NCBI GenBank assembly: GCA_030539335.1
Contig: JAUNSG010000006.1
Location: 62,001-126,000 of the forward strand
Length of the DNA stretch: 64,000 nt
Direction of reading: 5' to 3'
From: Eubacteriales bacterium
GTDB taxonomy: Bacteria; Bacillota; Clostridia; Oscillospirales; Butyricicoccaceae
Below are positions 33,146 to 40,955 of this stretch, one piece after another. The translations under genes were made by a program, and so were the position numbers. The notes below the pieces were generated by a model. That model had not been told where the DNA came from, searched no databases, and saw nothing but the letters and a program-made list of their open reading frames with translations. The first letter of the stretch is position 1, and the number at the start of each line of letters is the position of its first letter.

Positions 33146-35371
33146 TTACTCCCAGTATGCCTGCAAGCCGCCTGGAACCTTGTCCTTCATATACTGATAT
33201 TCAATCGTGCCGTCCGTTCGGTCAAGGTAACCGTCATAGGTCGTTGCGACACCGTTCTTCTGCACAATCGGATCACAGCAATCCAAAATACGTGAGGCGA
33301 CCGCACCGGCCAGGATATCATCGAACTGGGACGAATCCGCGACGGTAACATACTGCTCCTCCTCATCCTCCGCCAGGGAAACGGCGTTTTTGAGTGTTTT
33401 ATCCTCCACCTTATCCGGATAATAGCAAAGCGTGATGGATTTCACATCGGATGTGGTAAAGCGGGTCACCGAAATCCCCTGCTTTTTCAGCAGCTTGATC
33501 GTCGCTTTCTCACACGCATAGACCGGAATGTTGTATTCCGCGCGGCTGTCACAGGCGAGCGAATGCATTCCAGGGGCAGCGTTGGCCTTCCGTGCCTCCC
33601 ATGCGCCGGATGGCAGCGTATGCAGCATCAGGACCGGCGGATGCCCGGTGACATACTCCACCGTCAGCTGCATGGATTCCTCACGCAGCGTGTCCAAAAT
33701 CTCTGCGGCGGCCTCCTGATCCTCGATCAGGTCACCGGCACACTCGGCCTGCGAGCTGCTTTCCACCAGCAGCATCTCCACCTCAGAGGTGTTCACCCGC
33801 GCTGCCGGTGTGCGGCTTTGCAGATATTCCTCGGAAAAGCGGACCTCCGCTGCGCGCTTGGTCAGTACGTTGTATTCTTCACTGAGGTCGTCGCTTGCCA
33901 AGTAGAACGCACGGACAAAGGTGCTTCCATCCTTGAGCCGGAACACCACGTCGTATTCCGTATTGTCTGCAAGTGTCTCACGATAGTCGCGCATCGACTG
34001 CACACCGCGCTGTGCCATCGAATAGATCTCATCGATGCTGTGGGAATCGGTGAGCAGGCTGCCCTCGATTTCCTCCAGCAGCGCTTTCGTCATGCCGGAA
34101 GCCGGCGAAGTGCTATCTTCCCACCGGTCATATTCCCGTGTGGTCAGGGCAGCGTCCACAGAATAGATATCCGCCGCGGCAATCTCACTGCGGGACGGCA
34201 GGGTAACATTGTACTGTGTAATATCCACGTGCATTGCGCCGACCACGACGGCCGCCACAACAATATATAACCACAGAGAAAGCTGATGCGAAAACATTGC
34301 CCGGAAGTCCAGTGCGAACACAATTTCAATCACACACTGGGCGAAGATCACACCGGCTGCCATGCCGACAAACATCATCACCCACACATCCGTCATCCAC
34401 AGCAATATCCAGCCCAGGATAACTCCACACAACGTCATCGCGAGGTACTTAATTGGCAGACGCAGTCCGCGGAACACAATTGCATTTCCCGTGCGTTCGC
34501 TCTTTCTCTGTCGGTATAGCACTGCGGCCAGAGCCAGCAGAACAGCGGCCGCCAGCACATAGGCCAGTGAAATGACCAACACATTGTTATACTGATAGAT
34601 CGTCCCGTTGGAAACCCGTCCGACGATCCCCAAAGGCTCATCCACGCCTACGACATCCGGCATATACCGCATCGCGTTCCAATGATGCTTCCACGGGCCG
34701 AGCCAGCTCATATCCCGGTTGCGAATCAACAGCAGACGCGCCGGATAGAACGTCTGAAACAGGATAAGAATGCTTTTCCACAGGGCGTATCCCCCCACCT
34801 GCAGCCCAAAGTTGACGACCAATGACGCAAGCGTACTGCCACACAGGATGCAGGCCAGGACGGAAATCGCATATACCACCGCGAAAAGTCCCAGCTCCAC
34901 CACAGTCTTTTGCAGCAGCAGAACAACAATCAGACACTCCCCATGACCTTTGACAGTATACAACAGGCACAGCAGAATCAAATTAATAACATAGGCCGGA
35001 ACAACCGTAAGAATCCCGGTCAAGCTCTGTTTCCAGAACAGCTCCCAGCGGCTCAATGGCAGGGCGTGATAAAAATCCGTCTGCTGCTTCACATGCAGAT
35101 AATGGAACACCGTCGTGGCCGCGATAACCGCGAGAAGTCCCAACATGAGAATAGTCCAGGAAGAGGCATACAATCCTCGAAGCAACTCTTCGAGAATTTC
35201 CTGATCGCTTAGACTGTCGATCTGCAGCTCCAGTGCCTGCATCGACACAAAACTGACTCCCGGCATTGCAGCCAGCAGGACAAAAAAGCTCAGAATGCAA
35301 AGCGGAAACTGGCGGTGCAGCTCTCTGCGAAGCAGTATAGAAGTTTTAGATGCCAACTTCTTCTGACTCAT
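33146..35371 (-). CDS. Large ABC-2-type permease with extracytoplasmic domain
   Basis: The 741-residue membrane protein has about eight transmembrane helices in the first 400 residues (ABC-2 type, with the HYLHVKQQTDFYHALPLSRW segment after the second helix). A C-terminal region of about 330 residues lacks helices, is rich in Glu/Asp/Ser and is probably extracytoplasmic. Its substrate is unknown; similar large permeases pair with GntR-controlled ATPases in Clostridia. I used the second ATG (35371): GGAGG is 9 nt from it but only 3 nt from the first. It overlaps the ATPase gene by 26 nt. Confidence 0.85.
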   Translation of the reverse strand: MSQKKLASKTSILLRRELHRQFPLCILSFFVLLAAMPGVSFVSMQALELQIDSLSDQEILEELLRGLYASSWTILMLGLLAVIAATTVFHYLHVKQQTDFYHALPLSRWELFWKQSLTGILTVVPAYVINLILLCLLYTVKGHGECLIVVLLLQKTVVELGLFAVVYAISVLACILCGSTLASLVVNFGLQVGGYALWKSILILFQTFYPARLLLIRNRDMSWLGPWKHHWNAMRYMPDVVGVDEPLGIVGRVSNGTIYQYNNVLVISLAYVLAAAVLLALAAVLYRQRKSERTGNAIVFRGLRLPIKYLAMTLCGVILGWILLWMTDVWVMMFVGMAAGVIFAQCVIEIVFALDFRAMFSHQLSLWLYIVVAAVVVGAMHVDITQYNVTLPSRSEIAAADIYSVDAALTTREYDRWEDSTSPASGMTKALLEEIEGSLLTDSHSIDEIYSMAQRGVQSMRDYRETLADNTEYDVVFRLKDGSTFVRAFYLASDDLSEEYNVLTKRAAEVRFSEEYLQSRTPAARVNTSEVEMLLVESSSQAECAGDLIEDQEAAAEILDTLREESMQLTVEYVTGHPPVLMLHTLPSGAWEARKANAAPGMHSLACDSRAEYNIPVYACEKATIKLLKKQGISVTRFTTSDVKSITLCYYPDKVEDKTLKNAVSLAEDEEEQYVTVADSSQFDDILAGAVASRILDCCDPIVQKNGVATTYDGYLDRTDGTIEYQYMKDKVPGGLQAYWE

Positions 35372-36248
35372 AGCCATTCACCTCCATTTCGGTAAGGAAA
35401 ATCTCTTCCAATGACAGCGGAAGCTGCTCACAAAAGAGCATCGGCACCTTGTTCAGGCATGCCTCCGCCTGTTCTTTCGTTCCGCGGACTACAGCGGTGC
35501 GCAGCCGTCCGCGCGTCTCTGTCTTGACCAGCGGCAATCCCCGGAACAGATTCTTCGGCTCTACCGGGCTTTCACTGACATACTGGATTTTTTGCATCTG
35601 CTTTCGTACATCATCCACACGGCTGGAAAACACCAGCGCACCGTTGTGAAGAAGCCCGACGCAGTCCACCAGGTTTTCCAGCTCCTGCAGGTTGTGCGAG
35701 GTGAGTACCACGGTCATCCCGCGCTCCTCCACATCGCCAATCAGGAGCTTTTTGATTTTCTGTCGTGAGGATGGGTCCAGTCCGTCAAATGCCTCATCGC
35801 AGAACAGATAGTCCGTCCCCGCGCAAATCGCAAATGCCATATACACCTGCCGGCGCATTCCTTTGGAAAACAGGCGCAGACGGACATTTTCCTCCAAACG
35901 CAGTTCGGATAAAAGCGCCCGGCAGCGCTCGATATCAAAATTCGGATACAGCATCGCGTAATACTTCATCATCTCCCGCGGCGTGCTGCCGGAAAAATAG
36001 TACTGCTCGTCCGAAACCATAAAGCAGCGCCGCTTCTGTTTGGTATTCTCAAAAAGAGATTCCCCATCCAGCCGGACCATGCCGCGATCCGGCTTCAAAA
36101 TACCAGATAACGTGCGCATCAGCGTGGATTTCCCCGCGCCGTTCGCGCCAATCAGCCCGTAAATCGAGCCATCTGCAATTTCCATGGAAATGCGATTCAG
36201 TGCGACCATGCGCCCAAACCGCTTCCGTACCTTTGTCACCTCAATCAT
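35346..36248 (-). CDS. ABC transporter ATP-binding protein
   Basis: The 300 residues start at the ATG at 36248, which overlaps the regulator's stop region by 8 nt, and carry Walker A GANGAGKST, a signature in the F-S-K-G-M form and Walker B YLFCDEAFDGLDP. The switch His is in LTSHNLQELE. The C-terminal extension (about 70 residues) is of the type seen in GntR-linked exporters. It should form a complex with the large permease encoded downstream. Confidence 0.92.
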   Translation of the reverse strand: MIEVTKVRKRFGRMVALNRISMEIADGSIYGLIGANGAGKSTLMRTLSGILKPDRGMVRLDGESLFENTKQKRRCFMVSDEQYYFSGSTPREMMKYYAMLYPNFDIERCRALLSELRLEENVRLRLFSKGMRRQVYMAFAICAGTDYLFCDEAFDGLDPSSRQKIKKLLIGDVEERGMTVVLTSHNLQELENLVDCVGLLHNGALVFSSRVDDVRKQMQKIQYVSESPVEPKNLFRGLPLVKTETRGRLRTAVVRGTKEQAEACLNKVPMLFCEQLPLSLEEIFLTEMEVNGYESEEVGI

Positions 36249-36615
36249 AGTCCAATCCCCCCAACAGTGAACAGAACATCTGTTCACATTCCTGTTTTGT
36301 TGCACCGATCTCTTTTGCCTCCCGGAGCAGGGTTTCCATCCGGCTGCGTATATTCTGCATCATCCGTCCGCGCACATCCGCTTCGCCGGAAACAAAGTTG
36401 CCCCGTCCGCGAATCGAATAAATTTCCCCGCGGCTGAGCAGCTCACTGTATGCCTTCTGGATCGTATTCGGATTGACCGATAAATCCATCGCCAATTGAC
36501 GGACGCTGGGAAGCTGATCGTCTTCCACCAGCACCCCGCGTGCCATGAGCCGCTCCAGTCCCTCCACGACCTGCTCATACACCGGCCGCGGATCGTGTTT
36601 GTCCAAGCACAGCAC
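36241..36615 (-). CDS. GntR-family transcriptional regulator, YtrA subfamily
   Basis: The 124 residues form a winged helix (PVYEQVVEGLERLMARGVL, LPSVRQLAMDLSVNPNTIQK, G-R-G-N-F-V) with a short helical tail. It starts at a GTG preceded by GGAGGG. It heads the minus-strand ABC operon and should repress it through the inverted repeat upstream. It is clearly related to, but distinct from, the regulator at 31.1 kb; the two control loci converge. Confidence 0.92.
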   Translation of the reverse strand: MLCLDKHDPRPVYEQVVEGLERLMARGVLVEDDQLPSVRQLAMDLSVNPNTIQKAYSELLSRGEIYSIRGRGNFVSGEADVRGRMMQNIRSRMETLLREAKEIGATKQECEQMFCSLLGGLDYD

Positions 36616-36638
36616 CGTATCCCTCCTTCTCCAGCTCT

Positions 36639-36658
36639 CAACTGTACTATAACAGTTG
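36639..36658 (-). promoter_or_regulatory. Probable operator of the second GntR regulator
   Basis: A perfect 7-6-7 inverted repeat, CAACTGTACTATAACAGTTG, lies immediately downstream of the -10 box and about 24 nt before the gntR start codon. It differs in sequence from the operator at 31.1 kb. Confidence 0.7.
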
Positions 36659-36666
36659 GTACACTA

Positions 36667-36696
36667 AATATACCATAGTTCTTCCTCTGCTGTCAA
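36667..36696 (-). promoter_or_regulatory. Promoter of the minus-strand gntR-ABC operon
   Basis: On the minus strand a perfect TTGACA (36691-36696) is 18 nt from TATATT (36667-36672). The operator sits right after it. Confidence 0.75.
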
Positions 36697-36723
36697 TCCT
36701 TTCTTTCCCTCTACCAGTAAATA

Positions 36724-36732
36724 TGGTATACT
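36724..36732 (+). promoter_or_regulatory. Candidate extended -10 promoter of ung-gldA
   Basis: TGGTATACT matches the extended -10 pattern TGnTATAAT with one change. No good -35 lies at 17 nt. The ung start codon is 33 nt downstream. Confidence 0.35.
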
Positions 36733-36764
36733 AAGAAACACGAGAGAAAGCGAGGTCGCTGACT

Positions 36765-37454
36765 ATGGTTGAAATCGGAAACGAATGGGATACACTGCTG
36801 CAGGAGGAATTTGAGCAGGCGTATTATCTCCAGCTCCGGGAATTCCTCAAGGCAGAATACAAAGCCGGGCCGGTGTATCCACCGATGCGCGATATTTTCA
36901 ACGCGCTGAAATACACCTCCTATTCGGATGTAAAGATCGTCATTCTGGGACAGGATCCGTATCACGGTCCCGGTCAGGCACACGGCATGTGTTTTTCCGT
37001 CCGTCCGGGAGTCCCCATGCCGCCATCCCTGCAAAATATCTTCAAGGAGCTGCATGACGACATCGGGATCTTCACGCCGCCGACCGGCTATCTGGTCCCT
37101 TGGGCACGGGAAGGCGTTTTACTGATGAACACGGTTCTGACGGTCCGCGATGGACAGCCCAACTCCCACAAAAACCAGGGCTGGGAGCGGCTGACCGATC
37201 GCGTCATCTCCCTGCTCGGACAGCGGGAGCAGCCGATTGTATTCCTGCTCTGGGGTTCGCACGCCCGCAAAAAGAAAGAGCTGATCACGGCGCCGCAGCA
37301 TTTGATTCTGGAATGCGCCCATCCGTCTCCGCTTTCCGCCCACCGCGGCTTTTTCGGTTGCCAGCACTTCTCACAGGCAAACCAATTCCTGTACGACCAC
37401 GGGATCGAACCGGTCGATTGGAACGTCGTCAACAGCAAGCCGGAAAACGGGTAA
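36765..37454 (+). CDS. ung: Uracil-DNA glycosylase, family 1
   Basis: Ung removes uracil from DNA to start base excision repair. The 229 residues contain the water-activating motif GQDPYHGPGQAHG (near residue 64), the L-L-M-N-T-V-L-T-V segment, VFLLWGSHA and the DNA-intercalation loop HPSPLSAHRGFFGCQHFS. All catalytic features of family 1 are present. It is followed 21 nt later by gldA on the same strand. Confidence 0.97.
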   Translation: MVEIGNEWDTLLQEEFEQAYYLQLREFLKAEYKAGPVYPPMRDIFNALKYTSYSDVKIVILGQDPYHGPGQAHGMCFSVRPGVPMPPSLQNIFKELHDDIGIFTPPTGYLVPWAREGVLLMNTVLTVRDGQPNSHKNQGWERLTDRVISLLGQREQPIVFLLWGSHARKKKELITAPQHLILECAHPSPLSAHRGFFGCQHFSQANQFLYDHGIEPVDWNVVNSKPENG

Positions 37455-37475
37455 GCACACCGAAGGAGGGTTCCC

Positions 37476-38561
37476 ATGCCGTATTGTCTCAGAAGTCCCA
37501 ACCAATATATTCAGGGCAGCGGTCTGCTGCGTGAGCTGTATCCGCACCTCTCCCCCTTTGGTTCCCGTGCGCTGTTCCTCATCAGTCCTTCCGGTCAGAA
37601 ACGGCATCAGGCGGATCTGGTTTCCAGTCTGGATGCCGCCGGCTTTTCCTACCGCTTTGAGCCGTTCTCATCCGAATGCTGTGCGGAGGAAATCCGGCGG
37701 CTGGGTACGCTTGTCCGCTCCGGCGGCTGGAACCTGATCGTCGGCGTCGGCGGTGGGAAAATCCTCGATACCGTCAAGGCGGTCGGGCATTCCACCGGTC
37801 TTCCGGTTGCCATCCTTCCAACGGTGGCATCCACCGATGCGCCGTGCAGTGCGCTGTCTGTCCTCTATCACAGGGACGGAACCTTTGACCGGTATCTGTT
37901 CCTTCCCCGAAGCCCGGAGCTTGTTTTGGTTGATACCGACGTGATCGCCCACGCACCGGCTCATCTTCTGGCGGCGGGCATGGGCGATGCGCTCTCCACC
38001 TATTTTGAAGCGCGTGCGGTACGCCGTTCGGGAGCAGACAACCAGGTTTCTGCCAAACCCACCGAGGCCGCCTTCGCCCTCGCCTCCCGCTGCTATGAAC
38101 TATTGCTGGAGTATGGGCCGGATGCGATGCAGGCAGTACAGTCACACACCGTGACGCCCGCGCTGGAGCATATTATTGAAGCAAATATCTATCTCTCCGG
38201 TGTCGGCTTTGAGAGCGGCGGGCTTGCCGCGGCGCACGCCCTCCAGAAGGGGCTGACGCTTCTCCCAGAGCTGCACGAAAAAACACACGGGGAAAAAGTC
38301 GCGTTCAGCACGTTGGTCCAGCTCTGTCTGGAGCAGGCACCGGCGTACGAACTGCAAACCGTTCTGGACTTCTGTCATGCGGTTGGGCTGCCGACCTGTT
38401 TCCGTGATCTGGGTGCGGAAGCCGTCCCAGCGGAACGCTGGGAGAATGCCGCCGCGTTCACCTGCCGTCCCGGCATGACTATCCATCATCTGCCGTTCCC
38501 GGTCACGGAAGAGACGCTGCTTGCGGCCATCTACCGTGCCAATGAAATTGGACAGCATTGA
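37476..38561 (+). CDS. gldA: Glycerol dehydrogenase-type iron/zinc alcohol dehydrogenase
   Basis: The 361-residue member of the group III metal-dependent alcohol dehydrogenases oxidises a polyol (glycerol in GldA) with NAD+. The NAD loop is GVGGGKILDTVKA, followed by PTVASTDAPCSALSV. Metal ligands are predicted at the Asp in AGMGDALSTYFEARA, a His in the GLAAAHALQKGL segment, and the His of T-H-G-E-K-V-A-F. The family includes other polyol dehydrogenases and 3-dehydroquinate synthase relatives, so glycerol is the most likely but not the only substrate. No other glycerol genes are near. Confidence 0.9.
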   Translation: MPYCLRSPNQYIQGSGLLRELYPHLSPFGSRALFLISPSGQKRHQADLVSSLDAAGFSYRFEPFSSECCAEEIRRLGTLVRSGGWNLIVGVGGGKILDTVKAVGHSTGLPVAILPTVASTDAPCSALSVLYHRDGTFDRYLFLPRSPELVLVDTDVIAHAPAHLLAAGMGDALSTYFEARAVRRSGADNQVSAKPTEAAFALASRCYELLLEYGPDAMQAVQSHTVTPALEHIIEANIYLSGVGFESGGLAAAHALQKGLTLLPELHEKTHGEKVAFSTLVQLCLEQAPAYELQTVLDFCHAVGLPTCFRDLGAEAVPAERWENAAAFTCRPGMTIHHLPFPVTEETLLAAIYRANEIGQH

Positions 38562-38566
38562 GCGCG

Positions 38567-38938
38567 TCACGGCTTGGAAAATACCTTCTTTGCTGCAAAA
38601 ACCGCATTTAATACCTTCGGAAACCCGGTATAGGGAATGCATTGCAGAAAGATCTCGATGATCTTTTCTTTTGGAATCCCCACGTGCAGGGCGGCGGCGA
38701 TGTGAACCTCCAATTGGGCCTCACAGCCTCCCGCCGTCAGCAGACTGGCAAGGGTAATCATTTCCCGTTCCGGCAGTGAGAGCGTCGGGCGATCATAAAT
38801 GTCCCCGAATGCAAATTCGACAAGGTACCTCCCCAGGTCCGGGGCAATGTCACGCAGCGACTGAATCACCGCTTCCCCGCCTGCTCCGTCAATTTGGGCC
38901 AGGTTCCGGCTGCCAATTTCCAATCGATTCTTTTCCAT
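38567..38938 (-). CDS. Carboxymuconolactone decarboxylase (CMD/AhpD-like) family protein
   Basis: The 123-residue helical protein of the CMD family has PEREMITLASLLTAGGCEAQ followed by L-E-V-H-I-A-A-A-L-H-V-G, IPKEKIIEIF and YTGFPKVLNA. Related proteins act as small peroxidases or decarboxylases; the AhpD C-x-x-C pair is absent, leaving one Cys and His residues. It is read from a MerR-type promoter shared with the divergent regulator, so it is probably stress- or electrophile-induced. GGAGG is 10 nt before the ATG at 38938. The gene ends only 5 nt from the convergent gldA. Confidence 0.88.
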   Translation of the reverse strand: MEKNRLEIGSRNLAQIDGAGGEAVIQSLRDIAPDLGRYLVEFAFGDIYDRPTLSLPEREMITLASLLTAGGCEAQLEVHIAAALHVGIPKEKIIEIFLQCIPYTGFPKVLNAVFAAKKVFSKP

Positions 38939-38970
38939 TTCAAAATGTCCTCCTTGTGATTGATAGAACA

Positions 38971-39001
38971 AGCATAGACCCTCGAGTATACTCGAAGTCA
39001 A
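38971..39001 (-). promoter_or_regulatory. MerR-type promoter with 19-bp spacer and palindromic operator
   Basis: On the minus strand TTGACT (38996-39001) and TATGCT (38971-38976) are 19 nt apart, the over-long spacing that MerR activators correct by twisting DNA. The spacer contains the perfect 14-nt palindrome TCGAGTATACTCGA (38982-38995). It drives the CMD-family gene; the divergent merR starts 27 nt away. Confidence 0.85.
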
Positions 39002-39027
39002 GCCCCCTGCGGAAGAAAGGTGAACCT

Positions 39028-39384
39028 ATGACGATCGGAGAATTTTCCAAACAAACTGGAATTTGTGCATACACCCTGCGGTTTTACGAAAGCAAGGGGC
39101 TGATCCGCGTCAAACGCGATTCCGGCGGCCGGCGCGACTACGATACAAACGATGTGGAATGGGTTCAATTCCTCCAGCGGTTGAAGGATACCGGAATGCC
39201 GTTAAGGGAGATCAAGCAGTATGCCGATCTGCGGTACCTTGGCCCCGACACGATGGCGGAACGGATGCAGCTTCTGCAAAAGCACCGCGAGACCGTTTTG
39301 GCCCAGCAGAAAAAATGGGCCGTGTATCTCGAAAATCTGGATCACAAAATTGACCTCTATCGGCAGGAGCTGGCGAAACGATAA
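39028..39384 (+). CDS. MerR-family transcriptional regulator
   Basis: The 118 residues start with the MerR winged helix: M-T-I-G-E-F-S-K-Q-T-G-I, TLRFYESKGLIRVKRD, then the second helix-turn-helix DVEWVQFLQRLKDTGMPLREIKQYADL. A dimerisation helix (QLLQKHRETVLAQQKKWAVY) follows. No metal-binding Cys pattern follows, so the signal is likely organic or redox-related rather than a metal ion. It is divergent from the CMD gene and fits the 19-bp-spacer promoter between them. Confidence 0.93.
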   Translation: MTIGEFSKQTGICAYTLRFYESKGLIRVKRDSGGRRDYDTNDVEWVQFLQRLKDTGMPLREIKQYADLRYLGPDTMAERMQLLQKHRETVLAQQKKWAVYLENLDHKIDLYRQELAKR

Positions 39385-39395
39385 AACCTCTGCAC

Positions 39396-39445
39396 GAAAA
39401 AAGGACATGCCGTGCGCCTTTGCGCTCACCGCATGTCCATTTCTT
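39396..39445. terminator. Terminator between merR and the HAD phosphatase gene
   Basis: GGACATGC (39403-39410) pairs with GCATGTCC (39431-39438) around an inner GCGC/GCGC stem. On the minus strand a run of seven T residues follows, serving the HAD gene; on the plus strand TTTCTTTT follows, so it may also stop merR transcription. Confidence 0.75.
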
Positions 39446-39454
39446 TTGTCGTTT

Positions 39455-40090
39455 TTACCGATCCATCTGTTCGACGACCAGCGGGATATCACGCACAGTC
39501 TTTGCCGTCGGATAGTCCCTCTCCACTGCGCCAAAGCCATACGCGGCAAACAGGAACGGGATCTCTGCCTCCGCACAGGCATCTGCATCCCCCTGCGTGT
39601 CGCCGATATAAATGACATTCTCCAATCCGTTTCGCTCCATCAGGGTGCGGATGGTCTTGCCCTTCGAGGTTCTTGTATCGCCATAACACAGGAAATCTGA
39701 AAAATATCCTCCCAAATCCCCACTCTCCAGCAAGATATCAATATAGCCACATTGGCAGTTGGATACAATATATAAAGGGCAGCGCTTCTTCAGCGCCACG
39801 AGCATCTCACGAACCCCGTCAAAGACAATCCCAGGATTGTGCCGCAGGCTCTCCAGCTCTGCATCAAAGCACCGTTCTCCGTACTCCAGCGCCTTTTCCT
39901 CCGGATATTCCGGGAACAGCGCGAGGTAGATATCCGTCATCGGGCGTCCAAACATGCTGCTGAGCTTTTCAAACGGCCACTGTGTCCTCACGCCGGTCAG
40001 GTTGTATTTCGCTTCGAACCATGCATCGCCGACCTGCTTTCTGGCATCCCACAGGGTTCCGTCTACGTCAAAAATAATTCCATCTAACAT
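39455..40090 (-). CDS. HAD-superfamily phosphatase (phosphoglycolate phosphatase-like)
   Basis: The 211-residue haloacid dehalogenase-like hydrolase has motif I FDVDGTLWD, motif II at I-V-S-N, a Lys in the SKGKTIRTLM segment and motif III/IV G-D-T-Q-G-D-A-D. The helical cap follows motif I, as in phosphoglycolate phosphatase and beta-phosphoglucomutase relatives; the substrate is not determined. The ATG at 40090 (M-L-D-G-I-I-F-D) fits the family start; upstream codons are not conserved in type. It has its own promoter and terminator. Confidence 0.88.
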   Translation of the reverse strand: MLDGIIFDVDGTLWDARKQVGDAWFEAKYNLTGVRTQWPFEKLSSMFGRPMTDIYLALFPEYPEEKALEYGERCFDAELESLRHNPGIVFDGVREMLVALKKRCPLYIVSNCQCGYIDILLESGDLGGYFSDFLCYGDTRTSKGKTIRTLMERNGLENVIYIGDTQGDADACAEAEIPFLFAAYGFGAVERDYPTAKTVRDIPLVVEQMDR

Positions 40091-40127
40091 AATTGTTCCA
40101 TCCATTCCTGTCTTTTTTTTCAGTAAC

Positions 40128-40156
40128 AGTATAGCGTAACTTTCCCCATCTGACAA
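40128..40156 (-). promoter_or_regulatory. Promoter of the HAD phosphatase gene
   Basis: On the minus strand TTGTCA (40151-40156) is 17 nt from TATACT (40128-40133), with the start codon about 38 nt downstream of the -10. Confidence 0.7.
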
Positions 40157-40186
40157 TGTATTTCGTACAGGAATCCGCTTTCTGCG

Positions 40187-40220
40187 CATAATCCAAAGAA
40201 AATTCACCCATAATCCAAAG
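40187..40220. repeat. Direct repeat CATAATCCAAAG, two copies with 22-nt period
   Basis: CATAATCCAAAG occurs at 40187-40198 and 40209-40220. The 22-nt period is close to two helical turns, which would put both copies on one face of the DNA. It lies just upstream of the HAD promoter. Confidence 0.5.
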
Positions 40221-40427
40221 GAAGCGTCTCCCCTTCGGGTGCTGCCGGTGATCGTTTGTTTTCTTTTCCTTACAAACCGATTGCACTTATGTTACTTTCG
40301 GGTTTCATGTCTGTTACTCTCTTCGGTTTCTTTCTCCAAAATTCAGAAAGAAATTGCGACAAATTGCGTCTATTTTAACAAAAATGTAAAATCTCACGGC
40401 GAATTTTGCAAGTTTTCCGAAAAACAC

Positions 40428-40455
40428 TTTGAAAATTTGCAAATTATGATATAAT
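40428..40455 (+). promoter_or_regulatory. Promoter of the FHA-SEDS-PBP operon
   Basis: TTTGAA (40428-40433) and a perfect TATAAT (40450-40455) are 16 nt apart, with TG at the extended -10 position. The FHA start codon follows 25 nt later. Confidence 0.7.
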
Positions 40456-40480
40456 AGATTTTACATAGGGAGGGCATTCC

Positions 40481-40948
40481 ATGAGCTTTATTAAACCTGT
40501 TTTAATTGCAGTCCTTGTGGTGTTGACTGTACTCATTATTATAAAGGCAAACCGATTTGCAACCTCTGGCCCCTCGGAGCAGACGGGTTCCCAACCGAAG
40601 CCAAGGCCGAAGCGGCAATCGCCTGCCAACATCGATTTTTACATCGTCTACGTTGGCCGCCGGATTCCGGTTACCCATTATCCGTTCACCATTGGCAGCC
40701 GCAGTGACAACGACCTCGTGATCACCGACTCCACCGTATCCCGCAAACATGCAGAACTGTTTCTAAAGAATGGACATGTCTGTCTGCGCGACCTCGGTTC
40801 CCTGAACGGTACGCTTGTCAACCGCGTTTCCCGCTCGGAAGCAACGATTGTCGGTGGCGAGAAGGTTCAGTTCGGTAAGACGATCGTCCAGATCGAGCGC
40901 GCTTACGGCGACGAGGTCAGCGACGAAACGCAGTTTATCCGGAGGTAA
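40481..40948 (+). CDS. Membrane-anchored FHA-domain protein
   Basis: The 155 residues comprise one N-terminal transmembrane helix (about 4-22), a Pro/Lys-rich linker and a C-terminal FHA domain (about 55-145). The phosphothreonine-binding features are F-T-I-G-S-R-S-D-N-D (Gly-Ser/Arg), S-R-K-H-A-E-L and L-G-S-L-N-G-T. It should tether a phospho-Thr protein at the membrane. Size and topology resemble actinobacterial FhaB, which is also encoded beside rodA and pbpA, but no Ser/Thr kinase or phosphatase lies in this window. GGGAGG precedes the start codon. Confidence 0.9.
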   Translation: MSFIKPVLIAVLVVLTVLIIIKANRFATSGPSEQTGSQPKPRPKRQSPANIDFYIVYVGRRIPVTHYPFTIGSRSDNDLVITDSTVSRKHAELFLKNGHVCLRDLGSLNGTLVNRVSRSEATIVGGEKVQFGKTIVQIERAYGDEVSDETQFIRR

Positions 40949-40955
40949 TCCGATC

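Larger units (their letters stand above)
40091..40480. other. Divergent intergenic region between the HAD and FHA genes
   Basis: This 390-nt gap holds the HAD promoter (40128-40156, minus strand), a 12-nt direct repeat (40187-40198 and 40209-40220) and the FHA promoter (40428-40455, plus strand). The AT-rich stretch 40221-40427 shows no gene, riboswitch or terminator that I can recognise. Confidence 0.6.
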
